Origin: Cyclobacteriaceae bacterium | Lineage (GTDB): Bacteria > Bacteroidota > Bacteroidia > Cytophagales > Cyclobacteriaceae | Direction of reading: 5' to 3' | Assembly (NCBI GenBank): GCA_958296015.1 | Contig: CATQIH010000003.1 | Span: 1 to 64,000, forward strand | DNA: 64,000 bases | In this document: piece after piece, positions 60,174 to 64,000 of the stretch | How positions within the stretch are numbered: the stretch's first letter is position 1 | Layout: each line of letters opens with the position of its first letter | Position numbers and translations under genes: made by a program | Notes under the pieces: generated by a model | The model's database searches: none | What the model saw: the letters and a program-made list of their open reading frames with translations, nothing else | What the model was told of the DNA's origin: nothing

Positions 60174-60891
60174 TGTATATGAGTATTCGGTTCAGCCCCA
60201 TGAGAATAAGTTCGGGAACAAGGCGATGCTTTTGTTTGATCGTTTTTGTAAAGAAAGAGGCATTTCCTCCAGAGATAATAACTTGCAAATCTGCAAATTT
60301 GTCGGCATACATCCGAATCATTTCCGCGATTTCTGCTCTCATACCGCAAACTGCACCGCTGATCATACAGTCGCGTGTATTTTTGCCTAATAGCGATATA
60401 TGATCTTCTTTTATTTCATTTCCTGTAATTAACGGCAGACGCGCCGTAAAAGTATGCATAGCCTGCAGGCGCATTTGCAATCCCGGAGCAATACCGCCAC
60501 CGCAAAACTGCCGATGGCTGCTGATCAGGTCATACGTGATGCAGGTGCCTATGTCTACAGAAAGCACATTGGTATCTGGGTACAGCCCCTGAGCACCAGC
60601 CACAGCGGCAATCCGGTCGGCACCCAGCGTATGTGGGGTTTCGTAATCAATGGTAAATGGCAGACTGGTATCAGCATTGAGGTAGATAACGGGCAATTTG
60701 TCCATTATCTGTGCTATTGCCACAGGCACAGGTCGTACAGCACTTACAATGGCTCTCTGATACGACAGGGTGTGCAAAAGGCTATATAAATCGTCTGTTG
60801 TAAGTTGAAAATGAGTCTGCCTCAGGATATCATCTTCAAAGATACCAGCTTTTATAAATGTGTTTCCTATATCTAATGCTAATAAAACCAT
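60163..60891 (-). CDS. coaX: Type III pantothenate kinase
   Basis: A 242-residue ASKHA-fold kinase for the first step of CoA synthesis: ATP site LLALDIGNTFIKAGIF, the pantothenate-site segment TLGADRIAAVAGAQGLYPDT and SVDIGTCITYDLIS, with QVIISGGNASFF near the end. ATG 60891 (MVLLALDIGN) is used; an earlier start at 60915 adds 8 unsupported residues. It overlaps the downstream OMP gene by 11 bp and probably heads the operon. Confidence 0.95.
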   Translation of the reverse strand: MVLLALDIGNTFIKAGIFEDDILRQTHFQLTTDDLYSLLHTLSYQRAIVSAVRPVPVAIAQIMDKLPVIYLNADTSLPFTIDYETPHTLGADRIAAVAGAQGLYPDTNVLSVDIGTCITYDLISSHRQFCGGGIAPGLQMRLQAMHTFTARLPLITGNEIKEDHISLLGKNTRDCMISGAVCGMRAEIAEMIRMYADKFADLQVIISGGNASFFTKTIKQKHRLVPELILMGLNRILIYNVI

Positions 60892-61072
60892 AAGTTTTCG
60901 CAATAATACGCACAAATAATTATTGATTTAGTAGATTTTGCAAAACCTATTCTAAAAGTGCAGCATTATACTATATTTGTTGCCATTCTAAAACAATTTT
61001 TATCTTTACTATGTAAGCAAGATGGCTGTTGCCACTATAATCTTGCATACTACACATAACTGATCAAACTAG

Positions 61073-62626
61073 ATGAACAGCAGATTGGCTCGTATACTAC
61101 CTGTATGGTCTATGCTTATTTTTATGACGCTCTTTTGCTATCAACCTGGATATGCAAATCCGAGCAATACTCTTGTGAACGATGCTCAACTCACTCCCCA
61201 TGCTGTGCAGGTGCAGAAGCAAGGGAGTGAGCATGAAGATATGAGTGAGCAAGAAACAGCAGACCATACTACAGCAGAGGAAGGAGGGCATCATGTGGCT
61301 CCTACATGGCTGGTTATTCCTTTTGCTCTATTGCTGATCATGATAGCTACCGGACCGCTGTTTTATGAACATTTTTGGCATAAAAACTATCCGGTGGTTG
61401 CCATACTGCTGGCGGTTATCGTAGTTTGCTACTATTTATTTGTGTTGCAAAACTCCCACGGCCCGGTGCATGCGTTGGCAGAGTATGCGCAGTTTATCGC
61501 GCTGCTGGCTTCGCTCTACATTGCTTCGGGGGGTATCCTGATCAAAGTGAACAAAAAAGCGACACCGCTGGCCAATGTGGGCATATTGCTGCTAGGCGCA
61601 CTTTTTTCAAACATCATTGGTACTACCGGAGCTTCTATGCTATTGGTGCGCCCGTTCATTCGACTAAACAAAGAGCGTATCAAAGCTTATCATATCATTT
61701 TTTTTATTTTTATGGTCAGCAATGTAGGCGGAGCAATGACACCTATTGGCGATCCTCCGCTTTTTCTAGGTTTTTTGAGGGGGGTGCCTTTCACCTGGAC
61801 CATCACTCATATTGTTCCTGAATGGAGTTTTACGCTGGCTATATTGGCCACTATCTTTTACTTTCTTGACAGGCGCAATAATACAGAAGATGAACTGGAA
61901 GAGGAGCTTGAATATGACAACAAAATATCAGTAATCGGGATGCGTAATTTCCTATGGCTGGCAGTGATCATTGCTGCTGTATTTGTTGATCCTAATAAGT
62001 TCGACTGGGTACCGGGTATTACTTTTGGCGGAGTGAAATTCTCTTTTGTCAGAGAACTGATCATGTTTTCTGTGGCGTACCTGTCGCATCGCTTTGCCAA
62101 CAAAGAAGCCCTGGCAGGCAATGACTTTAATTTTGAACCTATTCGAGAGGTGGCTTTTATCTTTGTCGGCATCTTTGGCACGATGATGCCCGCGTTGGAA
62201 CTGGTCGGCAACTTTGCCAAATCAGAGGCCGGGGCAGAGCTTATCACCCACAATACACTCTTTTGGGGCACAGGATTGCTATCTGGCTTTCTGGATAACG
62301 CACCTACCTATCTAAACTTTCTGGCGGCTGCTATGGCCTCAAGGGGTGCTGATGTGGGGGTAATCTCTGAAGTGTTGGCTTTCGCCGAAGGAAAATACCC
62401 GGATAGCATCCTCGATCTGACGGCGATCTCGGTGGCATCTGTATTCTTTGGTGCCATGACCTACATTGGTAACGGTCCAAATTTTATGGTGAAGTCTATT
62501 GCAGAGCAGGTAGGTATCAAGATGCCTTCATTTTTTGGCTACATCATCCGGTTCTCGCTGCCGTTTCTGCTACCTGCCCTATTCATCGTCTGGCTGGTCT
62601 TCTTTGCCTTTCAGTCAACCGGGTGA
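61073..62626 (+). CDS. nhaD: NhaD-type Na+/H+ antiporter
   Basis: A 517-residue antiporter of the ion transporter superfamily with about 12-13 membrane helices. Hallmarks: NVGGAMTPIGDPPLFLGFLR (NhaD signature), the second GxxPT-like half with SGFLDNAPTYLNFLAAAMAS, and YIGNGPNFMVKSIAEQVG. It expels Na+ (and Li+) at alkaline pH. The N-terminus has a cleavable-looking hydrophobic segment and a His/Glu-rich extracytoplasmic stretch (EHEDMSEQETADHTTAEEGG) that may respond to pH. Monocistronic, divergent from coaX. Confidence 0.9.
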   Translation: MNSRLARILPVWSMLIFMTLFCYQPGYANPSNTLVNDAQLTPHAVQVQKQGSEHEDMSEQETADHTTAEEGGHHVAPTWLVIPFALLLIMIATGPLFYEHFWHKNYPVVAILLAVIVVCYYLFVLQNSHGPVHALAEYAQFIALLASLYIASGGILIKVNKKATPLANVGILLLGALFSNIIGTTGASMLLVRPFIRLNKERIKAYHIIFFIFMVSNVGGAMTPIGDPPLFLGFLRGVPFTWTITHIVPEWSFTLAILATIFYFLDRRNNTEDELEEELEYDNKISVIGMRNFLWLAVIIAAVFVDPNKFDWVPGITFGGVKFSFVRELIMFSVAYLSHRFANKEALAGNDFNFEPIREVAFIFVGIFGTMMPALELVGNFAKSEAGAELITHNTLFWGTGLLSGFLDNAPTYLNFLAAAMASRGADVGVISEVLAFAEGKYPDSILDLTAISVASVFFGAMTYIGNGPNFMVKSIAEQVGIKMPSFFGYIIRFSLPFLLPALFIVWLVFFAFQSTG

Positions 62627-62834
62627 CAGGCAAAAACAAGGAATCTGCTAGATGAACCAACGGACAAATCGCCTGGAGGCTTCATGAGGATATGATGTAT
62701 GAAATTAGCTTTTTAAGGAACATAGAGCATAGTTTGAGGATGTTGAAGAAGGGACTTCACATAAAGCAGTATCACAGCTAGAACAAGTTCCTCATATAGG
62801 GCGTATTGTTCCGGAAAAAGTAAGCTTCCAAAGG

Positions 62835-63947
62835 CTACATCCATGTTTGTTGTTCAACTTCCCCCTTTTTCACTGTAAACACCTTCCTTTCGGCTTCTAT
62901 CGCCTGGAAAATAGTGTAGGTGCGCTCTGGACGGGCATCGGTCACAAAAAGCTGCCCAAAAGAGTGCTGCGCCACCATTTCTACCAGTTTGGCAATGCGC
63001 AGGTCGTCCAGCTTATCAAAAATATCATCCAGCAGCAAAATGGGCTTCACACCTTTTTCATGCTTGATGATATCAAACTGGGCCAGCCGCAGGGCAATGA
63101 CAAAAGACTTTTGCTGCCCTTGTGAGCCGTATTTTTTGACAGGAAAACTATTGATCTCAAAATCAAAATCATCTTTGTGGATGCCTTTGCGCGTGCGCTG
63201 TGCCTGCACATCTCTCTGATAACCCCGGTAAAAATCTTTGTAAAATGCCTCATGATCAAAGTCAGACTGGTAGTTGATAGTTACTGCTTCCTTTTGCCCG
63301 GATATATTATTATAATGATCTGTGAAAATAGGTAAAAAGCTGCTGATAAAGGCTTTGCGGTAAGCATAGATTTTATCTCCATGCGCGAGTAGCTGCTCGG
63401 TATAAGAGTCTAGCAGGTCTTTATCAAAGCGGTTGGTGTCGGCAAACCGCTTCAGGGTGCTGTTCCGTTGTTTGAGCACATGGCTGTATTTGAGCAGATG
63501 GTCCAGATATATGCTGTCGATCTGGGAGATCAGTCCGTCGAAAAACTTGCGCCTGATCTCGCTGGTGCCCCGGATGATGTCAGTATCGTCAGGTGTGATA
63601 AGAACCACCGGAAAAAGTCCGATATGTTCGCTAAGCCGGTCGTAGAGTGCACCGTTGTTTTTGGCAACCTTCCGCTGTCCATTCTGTATGCTGAATTGTA
63701 ACTGGTAATCTTGTGCATCTTTGTGCATCAGCCCTTTTACCAGAAAGAAAGGCGTATCGTGCCGCATGTTCTGTCCTTCGGTACTGCTGAAGGCACTTTT
63801 GGTGAGCGATAAATAATAGATGGCATCCAGCAAATTCGTTTTGCCACTTCCGTTTTCTCCTACAAAGCAGTTAATCTGTGCAGAAAACTGTAGATTAAGT
63901 TCCTCGTAGTTTTTAAAGTTCAGCAAACTGATTTTTTCGAGCCACAT
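62835..63947 (-). CDS. recF: DNA replication and repair protein RecF
   Basis: A complete 370-residue SMC-like ATPase that loads RecA at gaps. Walker A is CFVGENGSGKTNLLDAIYYL, the signature motif KKYGSQGQQKSFVIALRLAQ, Walker B PILLLDDIFDKLDD. The first residues WLEKISLLNFKNYEEL and the length agree with RecF of other bacteria. Neighbours dnaA/dnaN are absent, as is common in Bacteroidota. The last 53 bp of the window hold its promoter. Confidence 0.95.
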   Translation of the reverse strand: MWLEKISLLNFKNYEELNLQFSAQINCFVGENGSGKTNLLDAIYYLSLTKSAFSSTEGQNMRHDTPFFLVKGLMHKDAQDYQLQFSIQNGQRKVAKNNGALYDRLSEHIGLFPVVLITPDDTDIIRGTSEIRRKFFDGLISQIDSIYLDHLLKYSHVLKQRNSTLKRFADTNRFDKDLLDSYTEQLLAHGDKIYAYRKAFISSFLPIFTDHYNNISGQKEAVTINYQSDFDHEAFYKDFYRGYQRDVQAQRTRKGIHKDDFDFEINSFPVKKYGSQGQQKSFVIALRLAQFDIIKHEKGVKPILLLDDIFDKLDDLRIAKLVEMVAQHSFGQLFVTDARPERTYTIFQAIEAERKVFTVKKGEVEQQTWM

Positions 63948-64000
63948 GTAGTTCTATGTTGAATGTTTTTATCTATTTTGCGGGTTTAAAATACTGAAGT

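Noticed and set aside
1-64000. CRISPR array
   Set aside because: I see no series of evenly spaced direct repeats with unique spacers, and no cas gene.
1-64000. Prophage or large integrative element
   Set aside because: No capsid, tail, terminase, tra or integrase gene is visible in the window; accessory DNA is limited to small inserts.

Overview
The window looks like a chromosome segment from a member of the Bacteroidota, most likely the Cytophagales. Evidence: a SusC/SusD pair, a leucine-rich surface protein with a type IX secretion sorting tail, a PorE-like OmpA protein, TANNTTTG promoter boxes, Bacteroidota-type gene sets (CoaX / outer-membrane protein / TPR / LptC / CNNM-CBS / PpiD), and several TTG starts. 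Most of the window is ordinary housekeeping and surface biology; accessory DNA is concentrated in four places.

Region by region. 1-370: left edge with a partial gene that resembles a REP-associated transposase, next to two REP-like hairpins. 374-5139: lipoprotein, MORN-repeat protein, sodium/sugar symporter and galactokinase. 5484-9559: NIPSNAP-like secreted protein, Fur-family regulator, 2-Cys peroxiredoxin, Kdo transferase and RsgA. 9926-14866: SpoIIAA-like protein, a bacterial GRAS-domain protein, aldo/keto reductase, a truncated DUF72 gene and a frameshifted GH5 mannanase-like lipoprotein. A roughly 102-bp miniature insertion with perfect terminal inverted repeats and a 9-bp target duplication lies at 14904-15023. 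15057-22727: PorE-like protein, TetR regulator, class I aldolase, and a POTRA-less Omp85 barrel paired with an AsmA-like protein.

22901-28465 is an accessory/defence region at a tRNA-Val gene: a tRNA relic, the intact tRNA, a GIY-YIG nuclease caught between two copies of the tRNA 3' end (each with its own terminator), a type IIG restriction-modification enzyme, an MNT/HepT toxin-antitoxin pair and a Fic-gene relic. 28466-34108 holds SusD/SusC flanked by two diverged copies of an unexplained 160-180 bp element. 34127-40697: tandem-domain LRR protein exported by T9SS, SSB, Uma2 nuclease, and two spore-photoproduct-lyase-like radical SAM genes followed upstream by an SDR.

40954-42805 is an AT-rich insert with a frameshifted orphan ParA, an attC-like folded element and a HigBA pair. 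42852-48333: altronate pathway (UxaB, UxaA), an SDR and a type III polyketide synthase. 48439-52691: RadA, UPF0316 membrane protein, secreted protein and a PLP-dependent deaminase-like enzyme. 52768-60891 is a long leftward envelope-biogenesis cluster. 61073-63947: NhaD-type antiporter and RecF.

The most interesting signals are the tRNA/GIY-YIG arrangement, the REP-like hairpin family with compensatory stem changes and its miniature insertion, the duplicated element around the SusCD pair, and the bacterial GRAS protein. All homology statements come from reading the translated sequence, not from database searches.
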